DNA from: Bolinopsis microptera | Taxonomy: Eukaryota; Ctenophora; Tentaculata; Lobata; Bolinopsidae | Length of the DNA: 64,000 nt | Reading direction: 5' to 3' | NCBI RefSeq assembly: GCF_026151205.1 | Contig: NC_087084.1 | Coordinates: forward strand, 14,617,760-14,681,759 | Shown: positions 30,900 to 42,549 of the stretch, one piece after another | How the letters are laid out: every line of letters starts with the position of its first letter | Position numbering within the stretch: position 1 is the stretch's first letter | Notes under the pieces: generated by a model | The model's database searches: none | What the model saw: only the letters and a program-made list of their open reading frames with translations | What the model was told of the DNA's origin: nothing | Made by a program: the position numbers and the translations under genes

Positions 30900-31623
30900 T
30901 GAAGATGATATGTGATATTAGACACTGATCATGTACACATATTTTAACATTTTTACTGCTTACCGACTGCTTTTCTTGCTTACTGTATGAAAAATAGATT
31001 TTAAAATCATTATTTGGGAAAATGGTTTTTGTCATCTGAACTCGAGATCTTTCCTTCACGAGCCCGATAATAAGCTGAGAACTAGTGGCGAGAGAGACTG
31101 GTGCCACTCGATAAGCCGGTATAATAGCATCTATGACATTCAAGTACATTTTAAAGCAATTTGCCCTTGAGTATGATAATTATAACCAGTTTAATCTTGT
31201 TCAGCGTACTCGAAAACATAGGGTTACAAGGTTTTCGCTTCGATTTTCATCCATAAAAAGTCCTTATTATATTTTCGATTCTCTGCCGGCCAGCTGTGTT
31301 TAATAATAAACTAAATGTCCCTTACACGCACCTAGCGTACACACCTTACACAAGTTACATAGCACCCTATTGGCTCTGCACAGTCACGTGTGCAGTGACG
31401 TGGGCTAATCAGACAGACGCACTCTAAACGTGATCTCTCCTGCTATATAACCAAAACAAATCTCCTTCATAACGTCCATTGGACGCGCGCCAGTCACGTG
31501 CGGGCAGTCACGTGCAGCGTGACTGCCAATCAGATTTTGTTCTATTTTGAGCTGTGCTCTTATTATGATCTATTTTAGTCTGTGCTCGGGTCCTTATTTT
31601 ACTTCCTACTTGTGTGGCCAATT

Positions 31624-32184
31624 AGTGCCTAGTGGGATACGTATATGATGAAATTAATAATGTACTTGGTTGGTTCAGCGCCGCGCGCCAACAATTATAT
31701 AATTCAGATTATCACGCAAAATAACTTTGCGCAGGTAGTCACGTGGGCGATAACAGTGCTCGCAGGCAGGTACGGTCGGTCGGTCGCACGCAGGCACAGA
31801 CGAAAGCTACCATATACAAAAAAAAACCTCGTTCGCTAACCCTTGTCCTTGACTCTTTTGTGCCTTCGGCACTTTGTGACTGAGGAGTGATTATATTTGT
31901 CCTATAGTAGTAGTACTAATAAGGTAATATAGTAATCGGACACACATGACACACTAAAATTAATGGAAATAATTACCGGACTTTATTATTCACGGACCTT
32001 AATGCAACAGACATTATTGTCACGGACTTAATTATTCACGCTAAGGTCTTTAGCGTGAAATTAATGTCCGTGACTATTATGTCCGATAAGATAGTTGATC
32101 TCGACGACGGTCAATATTTGGAACACATATCTTACGAGTATCACTTGTTAAATGAATCCTTCCCATTCCATTATATCTCAATAC
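31624..32184. other. gene-free stretch with a strong hairpin
   Basis: Holds CACGTGGGC near 31740 and a near-perfect hairpin at 32021-32072 (CACGGACTTAATTATTCACG, CTAA, short loop, then the inverse). Further CACGGAC/GTCCGTGA words extend the symmetry, suggesting a small palindromic MITE around 31970-32090. It is the 3' flank of the receptor gene. Confidence 0.5.
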
Positions 32185-34019
32185 CTAGCTGAAGTTGGCG
32201 TACAAGTCATCCTGCTGCAAGGTGTGTCCTCTTTCTGGGAGAGTAGGTTTGGCAACTTCACTGCAACTTCCACCTTTCTTTTGACTGGTCGAAGGCTCAG
32301 CTTGGTACACCATCTGTATATCTTCCATCATGATCCTTGCTCGTCTTTCCCTCCACGTGAAAATAATATTTCCGATGACCATGGTAATTATGATCACGGA
32401 GAGCGCTATGAACACCATTGACAGAATGTCAGCAGACTTTTGGCAGATGGTTTTATTTTTGGACGGTGAAGTTCCTTCTGGACAGATGCTGCAAGTAGCC
32501 CCGTTTCCAACGTGATTTTCTGGACATTCAGTACAGGCATGGTTCTCCCAAAAGTATCCTTTAGGACAAGAGGAGCATTCAGAAGATTGGGACTCAGATA
32601 CTGTGAAGATAGGGCACTTTGAGCAGACGGAGAAGAACTGTCCACTGAAGTGGTTTGTGGGACAGGGTTCACACCGGCTACTGTCCTCACTCCAGTATGT
32701 TCCTGCTAAGCAGTTACACACTCCACTACTGCTACCCGGAGTAGTGCAGTTCACACAGCTCTCTCCGTCCCAAGATAGTCCACTTGGACAATGACACTCT
32801 TCAGAGAGAGGGAGGGAGGTGGCTTCATGAGGACATCTCCTGCAAGTACCCTGTTGTTTGTCTTTGAAGAAGTTTGCAGGACAGACTTTACAAGATCCAT
32901 CCACGCTGGAGTTCCATTCCCATCCATACCCCTTCTCACAGCTGCAAACTTTTCCATTGTTGATTGGCACTGATCCTGCAAGACAACTTACACAGTCACT
33001 CGGGGCAGTTCCTCCTTCCTTGCTGACGGTACCACTTGAACATGGCACACAGGTACTGTGGTCAGAGTAGAGGTATGTGCCAGCGACACAGGTGCACTGT
33101 GCTGATCCTTTAACAGAAGTAGAATTTTCCGGGCATTCCAGACATTCATCTCCGTCAGGACTCATGTAGGTGTCATCATTGCAGGAGCAGTAGGTAGATC
33201 CAGCGAGGGAAGTGGAGTTGGTAGGACAGGAGAGACAGGAAGACGCTTCACTAGGTTCGGGGGAGTAGGTATTGGCTGAGCATTGTTCACACGTGTTGCT
33301 GTTTGGACGTTTGTGTCCAGGAGGGCAGACGAGCTTGAGGTATTTGTATTTTGGGAGAGCACACCATAGCCAGACGTCGTTGTCGTGAGTTTCTCCGGTG
33401 GTGTCTGTTCCGTAGACACACAGCGGAAACACGTCCTCACTTTCCAAACAATGTAAGTCGTTATACATGATTGTTAGACTTTCTTGAAATTGGTATTTCC
33501 GACCAATGCTCCAGCTCATGACTTTGTCGTACCCCATGATACGACAAATCAACTCCGCAGTCGTTTCATCAAACCTGTTGCCACTTACCGTCCCTCCGTT
33601 GTACATGAGGAGACCGTGTCCTTTTTGAGTGTCCTGTTTGTCTTTGTCTACGAGGTAGAATGAGGTGGAGTCTCCTAGCTGCGTCCGAGCGTTGCATTCA
33701 AGCCAGAGAGACGTGTAATAATTCAGGTTGTGAGCTGTCTGGTAACGACATTGTGGAACTACACTACCTGTACATTCAAGTTGAGAATAACTGACAGGGT
33801 AGTTCTGCTGCCATTCGTAACTGCGACGATGGGTGGTGGAGCTGTAGGACTGGTATCCTAACATCCGGCACATCCAGGTCAGGGTGGTAGAGCGAGAGTA
33901 TACTCCACCGTAGTAAACTGTTCCTCCGTTGATATCAAGAAGTCCGTAGTCAACTGTGTTAGGGATCATGTTGTAGGAGTTGGTGTTAACGAGATGGTAG
34001 TTGTAGATTGCTGCTGCTC
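32185..34019 (-). CDS. single-pass receptor with two SRCR-like domains and cysteine-rich repeats (3'-terminal exon)
   Basis: One long coding exon of about 611 codons ending at 32185. A splice acceptor (GAGTATTTCAG) lies at 34020-34030, and the ATT/TTG codons before it are not a real start, so the signal peptide must be on an upstream exon that I could not find. Order: SRCR-like domain 1 (about 29-113, GLLDINGGTVYYGG...CRMLGY...WLEC), SRCR-like domain 2 (about 128-224, GLLMYNGGTVSG...CRIMGY...WLWC), then about seven GCC2/GCC3 or TNFR-like cysteine modules (about 236-530, pattern CPPGH..C..C..NTYS, CPxNSTS..GS..C.C). A transmembrane helix (about 536-560) and a 55-residue tail ending DDLYANFS follow; the YANF tyrosine could be a phosphorylation/adaptor site. 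The protein is likely a cell-surface recognition or scavenger-type receptor. The family is known widely from early animals; ligand unknown. Confidence 0.85.
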
Positions 34020-34030
34020 CTGAAATACTC

Positions 34031-34721
34031 AATTGTTAAGGTGCTTTTAATGATGCAACTTAACTATTTTAATTTCCTTCGTATTTTAATTTACAGTACT
34101 GGAATCTGGATACTTGACTATCAACAGGTGTTTTCACTACTAACAGGTCATTAACCGAACAAGAAGTGTGCCTCGTAATAGAGAGGACAAACTTGATTTC
34201 TAAATAATCTCAATTTATGTCTTGCAATCTTTATGATTGTGAATTTAATGTATTTGTACTCTACAACTTGTACTCTACAACTTGTAGTACAAGTACAAGT
34301 ACGGTATAATAACTAAATATTAATAATTTATAAATGTCCCAATAAAAAAGCAACCACGTGATCAGTGTTAACGACTCAAAAAAACGTGATTTATCGTTTA
34401 CACTTTACAGGGTTTGACCTCCCGAGTCAGTGAAAAATGTTTCAAGTCTCTAGTTTATTTGAGTAGAGTGTGGCAGCCGCATGAAGTTTTTTACAAACTG
34501 TCTCATATCTTTCTCTTTTTTAAGCTGTTGTCTTGTTATTTTACCTAAGTGAAGATCGCGTAATGCTGAGCTTTGATGTGTTTAAAATGCAAATGAGGTG
34601 GGCAATGAGCAATTTATTGCGGGTGTCATGTGATGAATGGGTACCCGACAACATGATCGGCTACTAGTTGAGCTACTGACTAATAATAATTATTTATGTC
34701 CATAAATCTTTATTAACTACA
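34031..34721. other. intron or upstream flank of the receptor gene
   Basis: AT-rich with a short tandem ACAACTTGTACTCT repeat near 34258-34285. No signal-peptide exon was found on the minus strand. The missing first exon may be very short or lie further right beyond the LINE. Confidence 0.4.
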
Positions 34722-37255
34722 GGAAGAAGTGATGGATTCAGACGGCAAGGGGTAGGTTTAGTCCTCTCGAAGAAGACTAAATATTCAGTGGTTTCATACG
34801 ATATCAGAACGTATTCTTGCAGCGAGGCTGCACAGTCGACATATCAACATTTCGATTGTGATAGCTTATGCCCAAACAGAGGATGCAGCAGGCGGGGTAA
34901 AAGATGACTTTTATCAGCAGTTATCTGGGGCATTTGATGAACTACCAGCTCATGACGTGAAGTTTTTACTCGGAGATCTAAATGCCCGCAGTGACCAAGA
35001 TAACTCAGCTTGGTCCGGTGTGATTGGTAAGCATTCCCTTCACGTTTCATCAGATGACAACGGCCTTCGACTGTAAGATTTCTGTGCGATACATCAGCTG
35101 ACAATCGGTGGGACCCTTTTCCAGCATCGTGATATTCATAAAGGTAGTTGGAGGTCCCCAGATGGCCGCACAGTAAATCAGATTGACCATGTCTGTATGG
35201 TCAATTTAGAGTCAAACTTTTGGCCGTTCAAAAAATGAACGCGTCTCGTAGAATATCTCCAGCGATTGAGAATCTTAGAGATTAGTCAAAGGTTGAATAT
35301 TACTGCATTGCTCTTCAAAATCGTTTTAGCTGCGCTACCAATGGAGGAGAATCTTGATGGAGAATGGACATTAGTTAGGGATACTATTAAAGAAGTGTCT
35401 ATGGAGGTACTGGGTGAGCGCCCCCGGCGCAGAAAGCAGCAGCATATGTCCAGGAAACTAAAAGCCTTATTGCAGAACGCAGTAAGATCAAACAGAAGGC
35501 TCCTAGTGACAGCAACATTGAACAACAGGAGTGAATATTTTCGGGCCAACAAACTTGTTAAAAAGAGCTGCAGGAAAGACGACGAGAATTGGGCTCTTAG
35601 AGTTGCAGCAGATCTGGAAACAGCTGCTGTCCATGGCCGGCAAAGGGAAGTCTGGCAACGGATAACAACACTGTCCGGTAAGAAGAATCGGAAATCAACT
35701 GCTGTAAGAGATAAAACTGAGAAGTTGATTGCTGATCCCTCTGCTCAGAGCTTCAGAGAGAGAGATGGGGAGAACATTTTTCGGAGCTATTAAACCCTCC
35801 TCCCACGAATATGGATCTGTCTAACCTGGACCATCTTGAAATGGTTCCCTGCTTTCCCTATTTTAGTGATGGTGATGGTCCCCCCACTAGACTTGAGGCT
35901 TTAAACCGTCTCATAAAATTGAAGAACTACGAAAGTGCTGGGATTGACGAAATCTCTAATGAACAGTTAAAGTAAGGAGCAAGTGGTCTTGTGGATAGGT
36001 TGAAGATATTGTTCTCTAAAGTTTGGAATTCAGAAACAGTGCCTGACGACTGGTTGAAAGGCATCGTGATAATTGTCCCGAAGAATGGTGATACATCCTA
36101 CTGCTCCAATAAGAGGGGATCACTCTTAGATCTACAGCATCTAAACTGTATCAAATCATCATATTACAACGCATGAGTGACAGTTTAGAAGGTTTGCTAC
36201 GAGACAATCAGTGTGGGTTTAGGAAGAACAGGTCATACATAAACATTGATCTGATTTATTCACTCCGGACCATTATAAGATTATAGATGACTACCTTGAA
36301 TATAATCTACCCATGTTTATAAATTTTGTAAACTTCAAGGCAGCTTTTGATTCGATCGACAGGAATTATATTTGGAAAGCTTTCAGTCATTAATATTGCC
36401 TGCCATGTAAAATGTAAAAACATCCGAATTATACAGGCATTCTTTAATGGAACTGTCAGTGCTGTCGGGCACAATGGTGAATTGTAAGAATGGTTTGAAG
36501 TAAGTTCTGGCAGTGGCAAAGGGGACATTCAGGGTCCCCCACTTTTTAATGTCTGCCTCAATGTGGCTGCTGAGAGAACAGAAAGCATCAAAGTGGTGTC
36601 TCAGGGAGCGGTTCTTCAAAGATCCATCAGTCCGCTTGTTGATGATATCACTGTGTTAGATACGGATTATGCAGATGACATGGCTGTACTGGATAGCAGC
36701 GAGGAAGGTCTTCAAGAAACAACTGAACTTTTGTGTATGTATGGTGCCCAGTGAGCCCTCAGAATCAATGGTAAAAAGACTGACGCTATGGTAATTGGTA
36801 AAGCAACCTCTCAACGCCCATACACGAAAGTCGAAAGAAGACACTGTGAACATTACTGTTGAAGACACGCCAGTGCAGCAAGTAAGTGACTTTACGTACT
36901 TAGGTACAATTATTTCCAACGACGGCACTATCGACCGTGAGCTGTCTGTTAGGATTCAGAAAGGTTCCGGAGCCTTCAACCAACTCAGTAATATATGGAA
37001 AAACCGCAACATCAGGTCTTATACAAAGATCAGGATTTATAAGGCAGCGGTTTTGACAATATTGTTATATGGTAGTGAGGTTTGGAACACAACCAAAAAG
37101 CAGCTACATCGCTTTGAGGTGTTCCGTAAGCGTTGCTTGAGGAGAATACTTAGGATAAGATGGCTAGTGACCGTAAACACTGGAGGGAGACATAAACGGG
37201 AGTTCGTTGGTGCAGGCCACTCGAATGATTGAGGAGACCTAATCAAGTACATGTA
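34722..37255 (+). pseudogene. APE-type LINE, 5'-truncated and frameshifted
   Basis: Reading across several frames gives, in order: endonuclease (GRSDGFRRQGVGLVLSKKTK, then VIAYAQTEDAA and the FLLGDLNARSD motif, 34725-35070); linker (35266-35793, WTLVRDTIKEVSMEVLGE...WALRVAADLE); reverse transcriptase (WNSETVPDDWLKGIVIIVPK at about 36024-36090, DNQCGFRK near 36205, NFKAAFDSIDR near 36335, DYADDMAVLDSSEEGLQET near 36665); and C-terminal segment (FTYLGTIISNDGTIDREL, LLYGSEVW, RCLRRILRI, to 37232). At least four stops or shifts break it. It is the best-preserved LINE of the window and is related to the one at 14054-15675 (same EGLQET block). The N terminus of the endonuclease is missing, the usual result of incomplete reverse transcription. 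Confidence 0.88.
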
Positions 37256-38047
37256 AGTAATCTGGGGTACATACTCCCAGTAACTCCAGATCTAACCCAT
37301 TTTTAGGTCAATCATATTTTATCCATGGATCACATCACTAATTAATCGTTCCTAATTGGCAACGTAAGCTTCAACTTCAAGCTTGAACAGGATTAAACAG
37401 GATTAAAAATAAATTTGTCAATGAGAGCCCTAAACTCACGTCAATCAATATAGAAATAAATAAATAAATAATGTGCAAGAGTGTTCTTGAAATAAAAATT
37501 GTAAAAATCATAAAAATTTAACTTCGTCACATCTTTGTTGAAAGAGAAACAAGTGCGAATAAAATAATTTAATTCCCATGAGCATGTTCCAAAATGATAT
37601 GATATGATGATATGAATTAGTAACCGAATATCAACAGTTCAGTGTCAAAATGAAATGAAATGAAGCTCGACTTGACCGTCCATGTTAATTATTTGATGAC
37701 GGTGGGTAAGATCACTTGGTTCTTCTAAGTTGGGCTGTCAACAGGGTAGATCAAATTTACGGCGAGTCATTAACAAAGGTCACTTGGTTGCGTATTTTGG
37801 AAGCCCTGTACTACCAGTATATATATTCAGTCATCAATGAATCAATTGGGTCGAAAAACAAGTTGATATATATATCTGAACCCGTTTACCTTGGATGGAG
37901 CCCATGAAGCATAGAAGAAAGATCATTGTTTGACTTCATATACCTTGAAAGAAAATGTTTGCATAAGTTAAAACTTAGATTGAATCGTGATAGTCGTTAA
38001 ATGAAATAATGTTAATTTATGACCGCGACGACAAGACCTACTGGTGA
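37256..38047. other. gene-free stretch, with an AAATA microsatellite
   Basis: May include the 3' UTR of the LINE; an (AAATA)n run at about 37452-37472 could be its tail. A short ATGATATGAT repeat lies near 37594-37612. Otherwise nothing recognised. Confidence 0.4.
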
Positions 38048-38347
38048 TGCAATGATAAGACCTGCTCCGGACGCCTCAATCTGACGAACGACACTACTGT
38101 GACCAGTACGAAGACTCATTCCCACCCTCCTACTCCTGCAGCAAACTCTGTCTACACAGCAAAGCAGAACATGATACGGAAAGCTTCCGATACTGACCTC
38201 TCTACGAAACACCTAATTGCTGACGCTGTTGGACCCCTCTCTTTCGAAGCCATGTCAAAACTCAACTGTCAGCAGGAATCCCTCACTAAGATGGCACGTG
38301 GAAGATCAACCAGAAGATGCTCAGACAACCACCTCCTCCCCGACTGA
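38048..38347 (+). other. unassigned open stretch, doubtful coding
   Basis: One frame is open for about 99 codons ending at TGA 38345-38347, with a protein-like composition (SVYTAKQNMIRKASDTDLST, AVGPLSFEAMSKLN). It has no ATG at its 5' end, no convincing splice acceptor and no similarity I recognise. It could be a terminal exon or a fragment of a mobile-element protein. Confidence 0.2.
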
Positions 38348-38544
38348 AGAAGTGGATCGATTACGACCGTCGCTTGAACGTTGTGATTGATTGCTACGAT
38401 GATTATGACAGAATGGACTATTTGAAGTGTATTGGAACAATGATTTTGAATTGAATATTGTGAGTGTAATCTTTAATGAAATATTTTTGATTTAATATTT
38501 AACCCCAATACTCATACGCGACTACACTCTTGTCATTAAAACTG

Positions 38545-39560
38545 TTAAAAAAAGTTCTTTTGGTTTAGTTCGTGAATTTTTGTAGAGTGGAGAGTGGGAT
38601 TCGCATCTCCAAGTTCACCAAAAGGGATGGAGCCCTGAACGTTACAATAAAAAACTGAGAAGTTTCCCGGGGGTCCTGGATTTTTCATGCTAGGGTTACA
38701 AATAAAGATAAGGAGAAAATTGATGAGTAGTATCCAAAGGTAAAGTGATGCAGTTATATTTTGTAGACATGGGATTAAACCTCGTTTGGGATTGTATTTA
38801 ACAAACAACGTATGTAGTGTTTTACCTCTAATAGATAAGCTACTCATTGTACGTCTAATTGCAATACCAATGATAACAAAGTAGAAATTGCAAAGTAAAT
38901 TACCAAGGCTGTTAATATTTAGTAGGAGTGGAAATTTAATAAGCTGGATCAATTTAGCAGGATTTGTAGGCGGGTTTTCAGAAACACAGGTGGTAAAACA
39001 GGGTAACATAACAAGGAAGAAATAATAGTACAGAAAAGCAAGACATATGTGATGTGGATTGAATAAGTTTTGAACGGGTGTGGAATATATTGCTGGATTC
39101 TTTGTTCTCTTCTTGTTTGAGTGGCTATCATTGAAGTAGCCAATACGTTTTCTATATCGTATTTTGTTTTATAAATGGAGTATTATTATTAAACGATGCA
39201 ATTAGGGGACTGTAATTAGAATGACTGATAAGTGTAGAGCCGAGATTACTGATAAGGCGAAATGTTGTATGACGTGTTCTGAAATTGTTATGTTGGCTTA
39301 ATTTGAAATATGGTTGCAGATCAGTCCTTTTACATATTGATCATAGTAATCTTATTTGTTTAATTCTCAGTCGAAACCGCAACTGTTCATATAGTTATAA
39401 CATAGATCTAAAAATGGAGGTCTTAGAGGTAACGATCCTTTACGAAATCTTAAGCTTAGTAAAATTAAATTTATCCAGCATGTCGAGAGTACAGATTTTC
39501 CAGTGTTATTCAAATGTAAGCCATCCCGTGCAAGGTGAGGCATACCATGTACCAAAATTC
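38545..39560 (-). pseudogene. CR1-like LINE fragment: end of an esterase ORF plus start of the endonuclease ORF
   Basis: The minus frame 39367-39555 has HLARDGLHLNNTGKSVLS, the DxxH block of the SGNH esterase found in ORF1 of CR1-like LINEs. Further 3' (39143 to 38545) the frame includes hydrophobic sequence and then FSVFYCNVQGSIPFGELGD...PTLHSTKIHELNQ, which is the start of the second-ORF endonuclease. It stops there. Endonuclease body and reverse transcriptase are gone, so the 3' part is missing. A CR1-type 3' end in the other orientation lies at 42550-43282. Confidence 0.7.
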
Positions 39561-39785
39561 AAATGGAATTGGGACGTATAATATGTTACTAAATAAATTA
39601 TAAAACTAATGTACTATGACATTTGAAATAGGTGTTCTATTTAAACATTATTCCTGTCAGAACGTTGAATGAATATCAATAAAAAGCGTTGAGTTAAGCC
39701 TGGCAAACGATAAAAGGTGGACTAGCTAATAATGATATCGTGTCATGAAGTTCAGCAAAGCAGACGACTATAATACATGGCTCAT
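39561..39785. other. unassigned AT-rich spacer
   Basis: No gene or repeat recognised. Probable upstream continuation of the CR1-like fragment. Confidence 0.35.
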
Positions 39786-39793
39786 AATAAACA

Positions 39794-39893
39794 TTGTCAT
39801 ACGTTGTATGACCCGCCGCGCACGAAGTGCGCGGCTCCCCCTGTAGCGTCTACTATAGTGAAGCGACACAGTGGGGGTCACCACGTGATACAA
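39794..39893 (+). mobile_element. ~100-bp hairpin MITE, copy c, with 8-bp target duplication
   Basis: Runs TTGTCATACGT to ACGTGATACAA and is flanked by AATAAACA at 39786-39793 and 39894-39901. The hairpin GCCGCGCACGAAGTGCGCGGC is intact. A degraded partial copy in the opposite sense follows at about 39910-39965 (TTGTATCACGTCGAGACCCC, CATTGTCGTTTCAC). Another truncated one is at 42505-42546 (TTGTATCACTTCGTATCGTG, CCACGGTCGTTTCACTAT). Confidence 0.8.
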
Positions 39894-39965
39894 AATAAAC
39901 AATGCAATTGCTTGTATCACGTCGAGACCCCCGGCCATTGTCGTGACCCCCATTGTCGTTTCACC

Positions 39966-40418
39966 CCTTGGGAAAAACCATTTGTGACGAATTAAGGCAA
40001 AACGATACAAAATCATGGCTCCAGCTCTTATCTGTCTTATAGGAAAAAGTGTTTGTGAGTTCCGTTGCTAAGAGCAACAGAATCAAAAATGTAATTCAAA
40101 GTCATCCGATACCCCATTCACTGCTTTAATTTAGCATACCAGTACCAAATGGAGAACTGATGGCAAGTTCTACGAAATAGCGCGCGCCGGGCCAGACCTT
40201 TATTTTTTAACAATGGTCAAATATGTTAACCGATTCCGATGAAGTGAGCGGTCATGTCATTGGTCATTAATTAAATATACTTTTAAACTGTTAAATGACG
40301 TAGCCCATTGGCATTAGCTGGGAAAACTCCCTGAATACATAATATGTACGTATTCCCAGCAATCCTGACTGGCTGGCGATAATACTACAGGTAATTGCGT
40401 CTTCACACTTACACTCAC
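39966..40418. other. gene-free stretch
   Basis: Contains TAGCGCGCGCCGGGCCAGA (about 40176-40194), a diverged match to the GC patch at 8836-8851, and a palindromic AATACATAATATGTACGTATT. No gene. Confidence 0.4.
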
Positions 40419-41387
40419 TAGTCAGTGTAATAATTGCGCCAAGCGCGAGCACAGAATTTTTTTTCTCCGATTGTACAAAATTTTATACCAATGTTTTAGT
40501 CAAGATGTAAATAAACTCCAGTTTGACCTCTGTACTGCACTGTTACTGCTAGGAAGGCATTCTTTTTATTTTACGTACAAGCTATAAACAATAGGTTATT
40601 TTACGGATGTAGTATATCTAAGATTTTATCCAGTATGTATATATACAATAATTATACATGCTGGATAAAATCTTAGACTTAAACTTATGGCTCTGAACTT
40701 GTACTTACCGGCCTTACTATAGTTTAGCATGGTTTAAGTAGATAATAAAGTTAGTAGCTGAAAAAATAAGCATGAAACCTGCAACTTAAAGTCCTTAAAG
40801 TCTGATAATAAAATTCTGGTGCAAATAGTATTGGATCCCAAAAGAGTTGCGAAAATAACAAGAGAGCTTTTCGAATATGTTGCACGGAAATCTGACCGAA
40901 AGGACCGTGGCCGTACTGCAAAAAGAAAAGGTTCGCCATTTTGTTGTTTGCTGAGAATAAGAACCATATGCTTTTTGCAAGAATTAGCGCTGGCGCGCGC
41001 GCTAAATTTATTATGTGTATGTAAAAAGTTGATGCGTTAACACTTTGATCTGAACGTGAACTCTTCGTAGCGCGGATCACTGGAATTTTCATTTTGAAAT
41101 AACTCGCATACCAATGCAGGAATTCATAATATGAAGGTGTAGGACTCATAACACATTGATGAGATAAATATTGGTATCAAAATTTTACAAAAAACCTCAT
41201 CGGAGGATGGTAAGAAAACGTTTTTACACATTGACAGTCAAAAACAAAAAAAAATAATATCAGTGTCAAATAAAGCGAGTGAAAATTGTTTTCGATGCTT
41301 CCGTATCCCCCGCACACTTTAAAAAGCATACAAACGATATCCGGACAAAAATTCTGTGCTCGCGCTTGGCGCTTATTACACTGACTA
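40419..41387. mobile_element. second copy of the AGTGTAATAA..GCGCCAAGCGCGAGCAC element
   Basis: The left end TAGTCAGTGTAATAATTGCG and the reverse of the right end TAGTCAGTGTAATAAGCGCC match for about 45 bp, through CAAGCGCGAGCACAGAATTT. They share their outer 45 bp with the element at 2586-3262. CAC flanks both sides (40416-40418, 41388-41390), a possible 3-bp duplication. The interior differs from copy 1 and includes a perfect hairpin at 40618-40676 whose arms are about 21 bp (CTAAGATTTTATCCAG...CTGGATAAAATCTTAG). Confidence 0.6.
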
Positions 41388-41605
41388 CACAACTTGTTGA
41401 GCTCCGCGCGCGCTCGTAAGTTCATTATTTGCACGCTTCAAACATTCCAAGAATGCAATTGCACCACGTACCACGTGATACTGATACAATTCAGCCAATC
41501 AGAGAACAAGAATCCGCAAATTTAAAGCTGCGCACTTTTGTAAGGCCCAAAATAAGACTTTTCGCGATAATTCAAAATCTATAATGTCCCTAATTGTCCT
41601 CCTCT
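41388..41605. other. unassigned spacer
   Basis: Includes CACCACGTACCACGTGATAC near 41462. No gene. Confidence 0.35.
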
Positions 41606-42325
41606 AAGATGAGAAATAGTAATACGTACGGTACGTACCTTTAAAAATAGCTGTACGGTACGTACTTTTAAACTTGGCTGAAAGGTAGTGCTTGCAATTG
41701 CAAAAAAATATGCACAATAACCACGTTTACACGACAACTTTCATGGAAGCTGAATTCGCTCATCGCTGCATTTCAATATATATCATTAGATTTAGAACAG
41801 TTGTACAATACGTGCGCGCAAGAATGTTCCATAAAGGTTGGAACGTGTGACATTGGATTTGGCGCTTTGAACTATGAGTATGGTGGTTGAAAAAGTTGGC
41901 AGATGTTGTTTACGCGATTTTGAGCGCATTCTCATTGTGTGAAACAAACTTTAGAGACTTCGAATATCTTATGAATAAAAGAACTAGAAGGCTGAGGCTG
42001 AAGCCTCAGCTTGCTGAAAAACTAATGTTTATTTACTCCAATAAGCACATTAAAATGTGATACTGATTTTATCTGTCACTGCTCATTTTATCTCTCACTG
42101 TTAATTTATTATCTTAATAATTTATGTTTCTCTTCGACTACTACCTCAAATAAAATTATGATAATACTAAAGGAACATTGCAAGTACTCCACTGACTTTG
42201 AAAAAAGTTACATTTTCCCCCAAAAAAGGCTGTACCCTATAGGGCCTGTTCGGTACGTACCTTTAAAAGTTGCTGTACCGTACGTACTTTAAGCCCAGTA
42301 CCGTACGTACTTCTCATTATAGGTC
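41606..42325. mobile_element. ~720-bp inverted-repeat element with CGTACGGTACGTAC ends
   Basis: The left end (GATGAGAAATAG, TACGTACGGTACGTACCTTT, AGCTGTACGGTACGTACTTT) and right end (the inverse: TTTAAAAGTTGCTGTACCGT, ACGTACTTTAAGCC, CCGTACGTACTTCTCAT) mirror each other for about 70 bp. The ends are built of overlapping GTAC palindromes. No open frame. Boundaries are approximate. Confidence 0.5.
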
Positions 42326-42549
42326 CTCCTGGGGAGGTTATGTTAGTTTTACGAAACGAACATTTTGTTGAAAACCAGATCTCTTTTATTTTCGAAGTTA
42401 GGCCCCTACCAGTATGAGTAAGGTTTCCTGGGTGCTTCACAACTCGACGATCTTTATAATTAAAACAAATATCATACGGGAATCACCTTAAAGTTAACGG
42501 GTGTTGTATCACTTCGTATCGTGACCCCACGGTCGTTTCACTATATCCT

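Larger units (their letters stand above)
27139..31623. mobile_element. 4.5-kb element with ~612-bp terminal inverted repeats carrying a purine satellite
   Basis: The left arm (27139-27750) and right arm (31012-31623) are inverted copies with only scattered differences, from AATTGGCCACACAAGTAGG at the tips to CATTTTC at the inner edge. AATT at both tips could be part of the repeat or a 4-bp target duplication. The arms hold several CACGTG boxes (CTGCACGTGACTG, CCGCACGTGACTG, GCACACGTGACTG). The interior holds a 2.1-kb GA satellite, a short GCGACCAAAA repeat and one possible exon. Such long inverted repeats are known from Polinton/Maverick and some DNA transposons, but no integrase, polymerase or transposase is visible, so the class is open. 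Confidence 0.75.
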
